In this document: positions 17,587 through 25,101 of the stretch, one piece after another | How positions within the stretch are numbered: the first letter of the stretch is position 1 | How the letters are laid out: each line of letters opens with the position of its first letter | Assembly (NCBI GenBank): GCA_947259105.1 | Contig: CAMYKU010000032.1 | Coordinates: 1-64,000 of the forward strand | Length of the DNA stretch: 64,000 nt | Source: an uncultured Alphaproteobacteria bacterium | GTDB lineage: Bacteria; Pseudomonadota; Alphaproteobacteria; UBA8366; JADFVY01 | Direction: 5' to 3' | Notes under the pieces: generated by a model | What the model saw: only the letters and a program-made list of their open reading frames with translations | The model's database searches: none | What the model was told of the DNA's origin: nothing | Program-made: the position numbers and the translations under genes

Positions 17587-19662
17587 ATGACACCGCGCCC
17601 TTCACCGGCGGCCCTGCGGCGCCTGCTGCGCCCGAAGACGATCGCCGTGGTCGGCGGGCGCGAGGCGGAGATCGTCGCCGAACAATGCGACCGGCTGGGC
17701 TACGACGGGACGATCTGGCCGGTCAACCGCAAGCGCGACGGCATTGCCGGCCGCGCGTGTTTCGGGCGCCTGGAGGATCTGCCGGGCCCGCCCGATGCCG
17801 CATTTGTCGCCATCCCCGCGGAGCCGACCATCGAGGCCGTGGAACTGCTCGCTGCCATGGGCGCCGGCGGCGCGGTCTGTTTCGCGTCGGGCTTCCGGGA
17901 AGTCGGCGGCGAAGGCGTCGAGCGCCAGGAACGGCTGGTCGCCGCCGCCGGCCCGATGCCGATGATGGGGCCGAACTGCCACGGCTTCGTCAACTACCTG
18001 GACGGCGCGGCCCTGTGGCCGGACCAGCATGGCGGCGCGCGCACGGAACGCGGCGTGGCGCTGATCACCCAGAGCGGCAACATGGCGATCAACCTGTCCA
18101 TGCAGCAGCGCGCGCTGCCGCTGGCCCATCTGGTCACGCTGGGCAACCAGGCCATGATCGGCATTCCCGAATGCATCGAGGCTCTGGCCGGAGACGAGCG
18201 CATCACCGCCATCGGCCTGCATATCGAGGGACTGGGCGACCTCGCCGCTTTCGAACGCGCCGCCGCCACGGCGCGGGCGCGCGATATTCCGCTGGTGGCG
18301 CTGAAGACGGGCCGGTCGATCAAGGGCGCCGAGATCGCCCTCTCACATACCGCCTCGCTGGCCGGGCCGGATGGACTCTACGACGCGCTGTTCGAGCGTC
18401 TGGGCGTCGCCCGCGTCCATACCATCCCGGAATTGCTGGAGACGCTGAAGCTGCTGTCCGTCTGCGGGCCGCTGCCCGGCGCCCGCATCTGCTCGATGAG
18501 CTGCTCCGGCGGCGAGGCCTCGCTGATGGCGGACCTGGCCGAGGGCCGCGCGGTGGCGTTCCCGCCGATGGCGGCGGACCACCGCGAACGCGTCGCGGCC
18601 ACTCTGAACCGGCTGGTCAGCGTCTCCAACCCGCTGGACTACCACACCTTCATCTGGGGCCGTGAAGAGCAGCTTACCGCGACCTTCACCGCCATGATGA
18701 GCGGCGGCTACGATCTCTCGATGGTGGTGCTGGACTTCCCGCGGCGCGACCGCTGCGACGACACGGACTGGTGGTCCACCGTCAACGCCGTCGCCGGGGC
18801 CGCGCAAGCATCCGGGGGCCGCGCCGCGGTGCTGGCCAGCATGCCGGAATGCCTGCCGGAGGACGTCGGCGCGTATCTCGCCGAACGGGGCGTGGCGCCG
18901 ATGCAGGGCATGGCCGAGACGCTGACGGCGATCGAGGCGGCTGCGCAGATCGGCCGCGTGCTGGCCGACGGCGACCCCCCTGCCCTGCTGCGGCCCGGGC
19001 CGCCGGCCCATGGCGGCGCGCGGCTCTACGACGAATGGGAGTCGAAACGCATGCTGGCGGCGCACGGGCTCACCGTCCCGGACGGCGCGCTGGTCACCAC
19101 GGCGGCCGAGGCCGTCGCGGCGGCGGAAGCCCTGGGCCATCCGGTCGCGGTCAAGGCGGTGTCGGCGGAGATGGCGCACAAGACGGAACACGGCGCGGTC
19201 GCCCTGAACCTCGTCGACGCCGACGCGGTGGATGCGGCGGCGGCGAGGATGCTCCCGATCTCGGGCCGCGTCCTGGTCGAGCGGATGGTGACCGACGGAA
19301 TCGCGGAACTGATCGTCGGCGTCGACCGGGATGTGCAGTTCGGCCCCTATCTGGTGGTCGGTTTCGGCGGCGTGCTGGTGGAGCTGATCGACGACAGCCA
19401 TACGCTGCTGCTGCCGACCGACCGCGGCCGGGTGCTGGCGGCCCTGCAATCGCTCAAGACCGCGCCGATGCTGACCGGCTATCGCGGCCTGCCGCCCGCC
19501 GACCTGGACGCGGCGCTCGACGCAATCCTTGCCGTCGCGGCGTTTACCGCCGAACATGCCGACACCGTCCTGGAGCTCGACGTGAACCCGCTGATCGTCC
19601 GCGCGCAAGGCAAGGGCGCCGTCGCCGCCGACGCCCTGATCCGCCTCGCGGAGCCGGAATGA
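17587..19662 (+). CDS. Acetate-CoA ligase family protein (ADP-forming type), probable betaine/carnitine CoA ligase
   Basis: A 691-residue single-chain protein of the NDP-forming acyl-CoA synthetase family. Domains in order are a CoA-binding Rossmann domain (about 10-130) and a succinyl-CoA-ligase-like domain (150-440). The latter contains LITQSGNMAINL and the phospho-His loop LSHTASLAGPDGLYDALFERL near 253. An ATP-grasp domain follows (475-690: YDEWESKRMLAAHGLTVPDG, GHPVAVKAVSAEMAHKTEHGAV). It probably attaches CoA to carnitine, crotonobetaine or gamma-butyrobetaine, the job done by the unrelated AMP-forming CaiC in E. coli. The ATG at 17587 has GGAGGGG 8 bp upstream; a GTG at 17578 overlaps that site and is less likely. 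Confidence 0.85.
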   Translation: MTPRPSPAALRRLLRPKTIAVVGGREAEIVAEQCDRLGYDGTIWPVNRKRDGIAGRACFGRLEDLPGPPDAAFVAIPAEPTIEAVELLAAMGAGGAVCFASGFREVGGEGVERQERLVAAAGPMPMMGPNCHGFVNYLDGAALWPDQHGGARTERGVALITQSGNMAINLSMQQRALPLAHLVTLGNQAMIGIPECIEALAGDERITAIGLHIEGLGDLAAFERAAATARARDIPLVALKTGRSIKGAEIALSHTASLAGPDGLYDALFERLGVARVHTIPELLETLKLLSVCGPLPGARICSMSCSGGEASLMADLAEGRAVAFPPMAADHRERVAATLNRLVSVSNPLDYHTFIWGREEQLTATFTAMMSGGYDLSMVVLDFPRRDRCDDTDWWSTVNAVAGAAQASGGRAAVLASMPECLPEDVGAYLAERGVAPMQGMAETLTAIEAAAQIGRVLADGDPPALLRPGPPAHGGARLYDEWESKRMLAAHGLTVPDGALVTTAAEAVAAAEALGHPVAVKAVSAEMAHKTEHGAVALNLVDADAVDAAAARMLPISGRVLVERMVTDGIAELIVGVDRDVQFGPYLVVGFGGVLVELIDDSHTLLLPTDRGRVLAALQSLKTAPMLTGYRGLPPADLDAALDAILAVAAFTAEHADTVLELDVNPLIVRAQGKGAVAADALIRLAEPE

Positions 19663-19675
19663 GGAGGATGAAGGA

Positions 19676-20458
19676 ATGACCAAACCGGTGATCATCGAGC
19701 GCCGCGGCGCGGTGCTGGACGTGACGCTCGACCGGCCGAAGGCGAACGCCATCGACGCGCCGACCAGCCGCATCATGGGCGAGGTCTTCGCCGGCTTCCG
19801 CGACGATCCGGCGCTGCGCGCCGCGATCCTGACCGGCGGCGGCGAGCGGTTCTTCAGCGCCGGCTGGGACCTCAAGGCGGCGGCCGCGGGCGAGGCGCCC
19901 GACTCCGATTACGGGGCCGGCGGCTTCGGCGGCCTGCAGGAACTGCCGGGCTTGAACAAGCCGGTCATCGCGGCGGTCAACGGCATGGCGCTGGGCGGCG
20001 GCTTCGAGCTGATGATCTCGTGCGACATCATCGTCGCCGCCGACACCGCGACCTTCGCGCTGCCGGAGATCAGCTCCGGCACCATCGCCGACGCCGCCAC
20101 GGTCAAGCTGCCGCGGCGGATTCCGTATCACGTCGCCATGGAGCTGCTGTTCACCGGCCGCTGGATGGACGCGGCGGAGGCCAAGCACTGGGGCCTCGTC
20201 AACGAGATCGTGCCGGCGGACCGGCTGATGGCGCGCGCCCGCGAGATCGCCGGCCTGCTGGCCGGCGGCCCGCCGCTGGTCTACGCCGCGATCAAGGAGG
20301 TCGACCGCGAGACCGCGCACCTGCCCGTCCAGCAGGCCATGGACATGATCAACGGCCGGAAACTCAAGACCATCGAGACCCTCTATGCGAGCGAGGACCA
20401 GCTGGAAGGCGCCAAGGCCTTCGCCGAGAAGCGCGGCCCGGTGTGGAAGGGCCGGTAG
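19676..20458 (+). CDS. caiD: Carnitinyl-CoA dehydratase (crotonobetainyl-CoA hydratase)
   Basis: A 260-residue crotonase-fold enzyme that hydrates crotonobetainyl-CoA to carnitinyl-CoA. From memory of E. coli CaiD the similarity is strong: TLDRPKANAIDAPTS, MGEVFAGFRDDPALRAAILTG, FFSAGWDLKAAAAGEAPDSDYG and the C-terminal AFAEKRGPVWKGR all have close counterparts. The two catalytic glutamates fall at Glu111 (GGGFELM) and Glu131 (ALPEISSG), the E. coli positions. After Glu131 the usual GIVPDSGG is GTIADAAT here, a notable change near the active site. AGGAGG precedes the ATG. It is the last gene of the carnitine-type operon. Confidence 0.9.
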   Translation: MTKPVIIERRGAVLDVTLDRPKANAIDAPTSRIMGEVFAGFRDDPALRAAILTGGGERFFSAGWDLKAAAAGEAPDSDYGAGGFGGLQELPGLNKPVIAAVNGMALGGGFELMISCDIIVAADTATFALPEISSGTIADAATVKLPRRIPYHVAMELLFTGRWMDAAEAKHWGLVNEIVPADRLMARAREIAGLLAGGPPLVYAAIKEVDRETAHLPVQQAMDMINGRKLKTIETLYASEDQLEGAKAFAEKRGPVWKGR

Positions 20459-20537
20459 CACCCCGTGGCGGGCCAATGCCGTGAAACAACCCCATGCACC
20501 GGCGTTTTCTGCGGGTTTCAGCGGGCCTTCGCGGCGT

Positions 20538-21005
20538 TCACTCCGCCACCACCAGCTTGTAGTCCGGGGTCGGGTTGAGCGGGCAGGAGTAGACGTATTC
20601 GCCGGGCTTGAGCTCGATCTCGTAGTCCTTCGTCGTGCCCCTGGTCAGGCCGCCGCCGGAGACGCTGGGCAGGGTCGCGCGGCTGACGATGCCGTCGCCG
20701 CGCAGCCAGAAGCCGAGGCCGTAGGGCACGTTGCTGTTGGTCACGCGGAAGACGTACTTGCCGGGCTTCAGCGTCATCGGCGCCGCGGCGGCCAGCCGTT
20801 CCGCGCCGGTGCGCTTGTTGATCGCCTCGCAGTCGGCCTTGCTTGCCGACTTGTAGCCATGGTCCGCGCCGCCCTCGGATTCGAGGAACTGGCAGGGCGT
20901 CTGCGTCAACTCGATAACGGTGGGCTCGGCCGCCAGGGCCGGGCCTGCGAGAGCGATCGCGAGGCCCAAGGATACGACGGAACCGACGAGGGTATTGCGC
21001 TTCAT
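20538..21005 (-). CDS. Secreted cupredoxin-like protein of unknown function
   Basis: A 155-residue protein with a clear signal peptide (MKRNTLVGSVVSLGLAIALAGPALA). The mature part ends like a cupredoxin, with LKPGKYVFRVTNSNVPYGLGF and LKPGEYVYSCPLNPTPDYKLVVAE. The copper-site pattern C-x(2-4)-H-x(2-4)-M is missing: the Cys is followed by PLNPTPD without His or Met, so type I copper binding is unlikely. Two further Cys near 40-65 could form a disulfide. The start at 21005 has GGAGAC upstream; an ATG at 21017 is an alternative. It is convergent with caiD and its role is unknown. Confidence 0.7.
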   Translation of the reverse strand: MKRNTLVGSVVSLGLAIALAGPALAAEPTVIELTQTPCQFLESEGGADHGYKSASKADCEAINKRTGAERLAAAAPMTLKPGKYVFRVTNSNVPYGLGFWLRGDGIVSRATLPSVSGGGLTRGTTKDYEIELKPGEYVYSCPLNPTPDYKLVVAE

Positions 21006-21171
21006 ACTTGTCTCCATTGCCGGGAATGCAGGGTTGACCCCGGATATGCGCCGCATCGCCGGTGCCGGCAACCAACGATGCTTCACAAATTTGTCAGCAG
21101 TCATCTGCAGGACAACGGCCGCCTCTTGCGTCAGACCCTTGAACAAATGCAGTTTCCCGGCTCCGCCGGTC

Positions 21172-21288
21172 GCCCCACCCCCTCCCCAACCCCTCCCCCG
21201 CCCAGGCGGGAGAGGGGCTAAATAGTTCGGCCAAAACGATAAAAAGCCCCTCTCCCTTGACAGGGGGAGGGGTTGGGGAGGGGGGTGA
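21172..21288. repeat. C-rich/G-rich palindromic dispersed repeat, copy 1
   Basis: A noncoding element built from two hairpins. Outer arms CCTCCCCAACCCCTCCCCC and its complement GGGGGAGGGGTTGGGGAGG enclose CGCCCAGGCGGG and CCTCTCCCTTGACAGGGGGAGG. A second copy lies at 23888-23987. Such elements occur between genes in many alphaproteobacteria, and this one could also act as a terminator for the rhodanese gene. Confidence 0.75.
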
Positions 21289-21354
21289 CGCTCGGTTTCC
21301 CGTTCCGTGCAAAGGTCTCCATGTAGAACTGGCCGTCGACCCATGCTACGGCGC

Positions 21355-21768
21355 TTATCCTTTCTGTCGCCCCCGCGGCGCCTGCACCGGGCCGCCGGCT
21401 TCCTTCCAGGCCTCGAAGCCGCCCTCGAAATGGGCGACGGGGGCAAGGCCCATGTCCTGCGCCGCCCTGGTCGCCAGCGCCGAGCGCCAGGCCACCGCGC
21501 AGTAGAACACGAAGGTCCGCTCCTCGGCGAAGAACGGCTTGTGGTAGGGGCTCTTCGGATCGATCCAGAACTCCAGCAGGCCGCGCGGCACGTGGCGCGC
21601 GCCGGGGATGCGCCCGGTCTCGGCCAGCTCGCGCACGTCGCGCACGTCGATGAACAGCACGTCGTCGCGCCCGTGCAACGCCATCGCCTCGGCGACCGTG
21701 AGGATGCGTATATTCCTGTTGGCCTCGGCGACCAGCTCCTCGACCGAGCGGGTGATGTTCTGGGTCAT
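21355..21768 (-). CDS. Rhodanese-like domain protein
   Basis: A 137-residue single-domain rhodanese without a signal peptide. It has the VLFIDVRDVRELAETGRIPGARHVPRGLLEFW segment and the active-site loop FYCAVAWRSALA with its catalytic cysteine near 97. It ends with the usual FEGGFEAWKEAGGPV. Such proteins transfer sulfane sulfur to thiophilic acceptors in the cytoplasm; the partner is unknown. It is a monocistronic minus-strand gene bounded by a palindromic repeat downstream. Confidence 0.88.
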   Translation of the reverse strand: MTQNITRSVEELVAEANRNIRILTVAEAMALHGRDDVLFIDVRDVRELAETGRIPGARHVPRGLLEFWIDPKSPYHKPFFAEERTFVFYCAVAWRSALATRAAQDMGLAPVAHFEGGFEAWKEAGGPVQAPRGRQKG

Positions 21769-21978
21769 GTTGCCCCGTCCTTCGGTTCTGCGTCCGGCGA
21801 TCTCTCCCCGTCCTTACCATCCCGCCAAGCCTTCACCAATGACGGATCGCAGCCCGCGAGGTCGCACGGACGAGTGGATCGCGGTATCCTGTAACGAGAT
21901 CAACCGCCGGGCAGTCGGGATGCACGATGATATCTGCGCGTCGCCGGGGAAATCGCAGATCGGAACTGGAGGTTTGAA

Positions 21979-22371
21979 ATGAGCCGAAAACTCCGCTGGT
22001 TGAAGGCGAGCTTCCTGGCCGGCGCGGTGGCCGATGTCGGCATCGGAATCCTGACGCTCATACCAAGCCGCATGGGGCAAACGGCAGTCACCTACCCGAT
22101 GGGCCTGGCCGCCACCGCGATGTTCGGCTGGGCGGTGCTGCTGGCCTGGGGATACCGGAAACCGGTCGAGAGGAAGGGCCTTCTGGCCATCACGATCTTC
22201 CCGGTCATCACCGGGCTGATGGCGACCGGCCTGTACGCGGTCGCCGCCGGCATCTTCCCGGTCGGCAGGATCGTCCCGACCTCCGCTCTCGGAATCGGGC
22301 TGATCGCCTTGATGGCATACAGCTACCTTGGCGCGCGGGATCTGGAGCGGGAGAGCGCGTCCGTCCGCTAA
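21979..22371 (+). CDS. Small four-helix inner-membrane protein, unknown
   Basis: A 130-residue hydrophobic protein with four predicted transmembrane helices at about 8-28, 38-58, 68-90 and 98-117, short loops, and a charged C-terminal end (GARDLERESASVR). I do not recognise a family. The start follows GGAGG a few bases upstream (ACTGGAGGTTTGAAATG). It stands alone between the rhodanese gene and a repeat. Confidence 0.7.
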   Translation: MSRKLRWLKASFLAGAVADVGIGILTLIPSRMGQTAVTYPMGLAATAMFGWAVLLAWGYRKPVERKGLLAITIFPVITGLMATGLYAVAAGIFPVGRIVPTSALGIGLIALMAYSYLGARDLERESASVR

Positions 22372-22400
22372 CGCGATTCTGGATTGCCCGGCGCCAGCAC

Positions 22401-22515
22401 TGAGCGATCTCGCCCTTCGAGACGGGCCTGTGGCCCTCCTCAGGGTGAGGACACAGGCGTTGGAGCCTCATGCTGAGGAGGCGCGGAGCGCCGTCTCGAA
22501 GCGTGAGGTCGCGCC
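22401..22515. repeat. Dispersed palindromic repeat (CTCGAAGC...TGAGG family), copy 1
   Basis: Two adjacent hairpin-like blocks, about 22411-22450 and 22466-22508. The second reads CCTCATGCTGAGGAGGCGCG then GAGCGCCGTCTCGAAGCGTG, ending in AGG. The same core appears at 26345-26403. It is an intergenic repeat type often seen in alphaproteobacterial genomes and is not coding. Confidence 0.65.
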
Positions 22516-22543
22516 GCCGGTGCGGGCGTAAATTGAAAGGCAC

Positions 22544-23866
22544 CTAGCCCGCCACGCCGCGCGCCAGCCGCGGGTAATACGCCGCCAGGGTCAGGCCGCG
22601 CAGGGCGTTCATGCACAAGAGCGCGAGCCACAGGCCGTGGTTGCCCCACAGCGGCAGAAGCGTCCACAGCGCCGCGACGTAGAGCGCCGTCGTGAGGATC
22701 GCCGCGTTGCGCATCTCGTGGGTGCGGGTCGCGCCCAGGAAGATGCCGTCATAGAGATAGCACCAGACGCTGATCAGCGGCATCGCCACCGCCCAGGGCA
22801 GGTAGACGCGGGCGAGGTCCCGGACTTCCGGAATGGTCGTCAGCAGGTCGATCAGCAAACCGCCGGCCGCCGCGAAGGCCGCCGCCGTCGCCACCGCGGC
22901 GATGCCGCCCGAGCGCATCGTCGCCCGCACCGCACCGGACAGATCGGCCCGGCTGCGCCGCCCCACCGCGCCGCCGACCAGGGCCTCCGCGGCATGGGCG
23001 AAGCCGTCGAGCGCGAAGGCGGACGTCGCCACCAGGTTCAGCAGCACCGCATTGGCCGCCAGCGTCACGTCGCCCAGCGTCGCGCCGCGGTCGGTGAACA
23101 GCGCGAACGAAGTGATCAGCAGCAGGGTGCGGATGAAGATGTCGCGGTTGACCGCCAGCATGCGGCGGAACCGGGCGCCGTCGAGAATGCGGCCCCTGGC
23201 ATGCCCCTCTCCCAGCATGCCGAGCCTTTTTGCAACCAGCACGAGGCCCAGCCCCAGCGCCGCGTATTCGGCGATCAGCGTCGCCGCGGCAACACCCTCG
23301 ACACCCCACCCCAGCCCCATGACGAAGACCAGGTCGAGGGCGATGTTGAGCCCGTTCATGAAGATCTGCAGAACGAGCGGCCAGCGCGCGTTCTGCAGCC
23401 CGAAGAACCAGCCGAGCAGCACGTAATTGGCGAGCGCCGCCGGCGCCCCCCAGACCCGCACCGCATAGTAGGCCGCGCCTTCCGCCTCCACCTCGGCGCT
23501 GGCATGCAACAGCCGGAAGGCGAGCACGCCGATCGGCCCCTGCACGAGCAGCAGGACGACGCCCAGCCCGAACGCCAGCAGCAGCGCCCTTGCCAGCACC
23601 GCGCGGATTTCCGCCGGATCGCCGGCGCCCCAGGCCTGGGCCGTCGGGCCGGTCGTGCCCATGCGCAGGAAGCCGAACCCCCAATAGACGAAATTGAAGA
23701 TCAGCGCCCCGATGGCCACGCCGCCGATATAGCGCGGATCGGGCAGATGGCCGACGACGGCGGTGTCGACCATGCCGAGCAGCGGAATCGTGACGTTCGA
23801 GACGATGATCGGCCCGGCCAGCGCCCAGATCCGGCGGTTCCAGGATGGTGCGGTGGGTGCGGTCAT
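22544..23866 (-). CDS. MATE-family multidrug/efflux transporter (DinF-like)
   Basis: A 440-residue inner-membrane protein with about 12 transmembrane helices arranged as two repeats. It begins RRIWALAGPIIVSNVTIPLLGMVDTAVVGHLPDPRYIGGVAIGALIFNFVYWGFGFLRMGTTGPTAQAWGAGD, the typical MATE N-terminus with its conserved Asp in MVDTAVVGH. MATE proteins export cationic compounds using Na+ or H+ gradients; substrates cannot be predicted. I chose the ATG at 23866: the longer frame runs into palindromic repeat copy 2 and would encode only repeat-derived residues. Confidence 0.88.
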   Translation of the reverse strand: MTAPTAPSWNRRIWALAGPIIVSNVTIPLLGMVDTAVVGHLPDPRYIGGVAIGALIFNFVYWGFGFLRMGTTGPTAQAWGAGDPAEIRAVLARALLLAFGLGVVLLLVQGPIGVLAFRLLHASAEVEAEGAAYYAVRVWGAPAALANYVLLGWFFGLQNARWPLVLQIFMNGLNIALDLVFVMGLGWGVEGVAAATLIAEYAALGLGLVLVAKRLGMLGEGHARGRILDGARFRRMLAVNRDIFIRTLLLITSFALFTDRGATLGDVTLAANAVLLNLVATSAFALDGFAHAAEALVGGAVGRRSRADLSGAVRATMRSGGIAAVATAAAFAAAGGLLIDLLTTIPEVRDLARVYLPWAVAMPLISVWCYLYDGIFLGATRTHEMRNAAILTTALYVAALWTLLPLWGNHGLWLALLCMNALRGLTLAAYYPRLARGVAG

Positions 23867-23887
23867 TTCTGCGTTCCCCACCGGACG

Positions 23888-23987
23888 CCCCCCCACCCAA
23901 CCCTCCCCCACCAGGGGGGAGGGCTCATAGCTTGGCCTGGCGAAATCAAGCCCTCCCCCTTGATGGGGGAGGGTTGGGTGGGGGTGG
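23888..23987. repeat. C-rich/G-rich palindromic dispersed repeat, copy 2
   Basis: Same architecture as the copy at 21172-21288: outer arms CCCACCCAACCCTCCCCC and GGGGGAGGGTTGGGTGGG, with inner CACCAGGGGGGAGGG and CCCTCCCCCTTGATGG blocks. It lies between the MATE gene start and the end of the next gene, so it separates two minus-strand genes. Confidence 0.75.
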
Positions 23988-24014
23988 AAATCATCGCGGC
24001 CCGAGGATAGCCGA

Positions 24015-24956
24015 TCACTCCTTACCCGCCCTCTCGTAGGCCAGCAGGGCAGCAGCCAGGTCCTCCAGCGCGGCGCCGGCCGCCTTGAACAGGGTGATCT
24101 CGTCGTCTGTCGTGCGGCCGGGATGCTTGCTGCGGCACAGATCGTAGAGATCGGCCGGGATGTCCTCGAGCTTCAGCACACCGCTTGCCAGCGGCTGCAC
24201 GAGGTCGCCGGCCTCGACGGTGGCGCCGGCGCGGGTGTCGCAGAACACGGTGGCGCGGCGGACGCAGTCGTCGTCGGCTTCGCGCATCTTCGGCGTGAAG
24301 CCGCCGATCAGGTCGAGATGCTGGCCGGGCCGCAGCCATGCCCCGTGGATCAGCGGGTCGGTCGCCAGCGTCGCGCAGGAAACGATGTCGGCCTCCGCGA
24401 CCGCCGCCTCCAGGTCCGTTGCGACCCCTGCCTCGATGCCGCCGTCGAGCGCTTCGACGACCCTCGCGGCCCGGTCCGGATTGCGGCCCCAGACCGTCAC
24501 GCGCCCGATCGGCCGCACCGCCCTGAAGGCGCCGATCTGGTTCAGCGCCATCCGTCCGGTGGCGACCACCAGCAGGTGCGCGGCATCCTTGCGGGCGAGG
24601 TAATCGGCGGCCAGCGCCGAGACCGCCGCCGTGCGCCGTACCGTCAGTTCCCCGCCGTCGATCATCGCCAGCGCCTGGCCGGTCGTGCCGTCGAACAGCA
24701 CGTAGACGCCGCTGACCGCGGGCAGGCCGCGCTCCGCATTGCCCGGGAACACGTTGACCAGCTTGACGCCGAGGTAGTGGCCGACCGTCCAGGCCGGCAT
24801 CAGCAGCGCCGTCGCATCCGGCTCGCCGGGCACCTCCACGGTGTGATGGTGGCGCAGCGGCATCACGCAGTCCTGGCGGAACATCTCCCGGATTGCGTCG
24901 ACGAGCGCGCCGAATTCCATGAAGCGCTTAACCGCTTCCGCATCGATCATCTGCAT
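24015..24956 (-). CDS. Ornithine cyclodeaminase / mu-crystallin family protein
   Basis: A 313-residue Rossmann-type enzyme of the OCD/mu-crystallin/alanine-dehydrogenase group. Family features include MPLRHHHTV, LGVKLVNVFPGN, the substrate-lysine region YVLFDGTTGQALAMIDGGELTVRRTAAVSALAADYLAR, and GRVTVWGRNPDRAARVVEAL in the nucleotide-binding domain. Members deaminate ornithine, reduce ketimines or form N-(carboxyalkyl) amino acids, so the exact reaction is open. The ATG at 24956 is preferred because the longer frame lacks protein-like sequence and overlaps the metZ promoter. It is divergent from metZ with about 145 bp between. Confidence 0.82.
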   Translation of the reverse strand: MQMIDAEAVKRFMEFGALVDAIREMFRQDCVMPLRHHHTVEVPGEPDATALLMPAWTVGHYLGVKLVNVFPGNAERGLPAVSGVYVLFDGTTGQALAMIDGGELTVRRTAAVSALAADYLARKDAAHLLVVATGRMALNQIGAFRAVRPIGRVTVWGRNPDRAARVVEALDGGIEAGVATDLEAAVAEADIVSCATLATDPLIHGAWLRPGQHLDLIGGFTPKMREADDDCVRRATVFCDTRAGATVEAGDLVQPLASGVLKLEDIPADLYDLCRSKHPGRTTDDEITLFKAAGAALEDLAAALLAYERAGKE

Positions 24957-25029
24957 GAAATCGCATCCCCGACAACCCGGAATCGCGGCGCATCCTGCTG
25001 ATAGGCGACAGGAAAGGCAAGCCTTCCGA

Positions 25030-25058
25030 TTGACATAGCGGAACCGGCGGCCTATCCC
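25030..25058 (+). promoter_or_regulatory. Predicted sigma70-type promoter of metZ
   Basis: A perfect TTGACA at 25030-25035 is followed by a 17-bp spacer and TATCCC at 25053-25058. Transcription would begin near 25065, about 37 bp before the metZ start and inside the palindrome described next. The -35 box is exact; the -10 is weak, as is common in high-GC alphaproteobacteria. Confidence 0.55.
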
Positions 25059-25063
25059 TCTGC

Positions 25064-25079
25064 GGCCTTTCGAAAGGCC
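25064..25079. promoter_or_regulatory. 16-bp perfect palindrome at the metZ transcription start
   Basis: GGCCTTTCGAAAGGCC is a perfect inverted repeat sitting directly after the predicted -10 box. It could be a repressor operator for methionine regulation or a short 5' hairpin. I see no S-adenosylmethionine riboswitch pattern around it. Confidence 0.45.
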
Positions 25080-25101
25080 CCGCGGGAAGGGGGAAGAAAC
25101 G

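Noticed and set aside
24957-25101. SAM-II or other SAM riboswitch before metZ
   Set aside because: The conserved SAM-II core is not recognisable; only a promoter and a short palindrome are seen.
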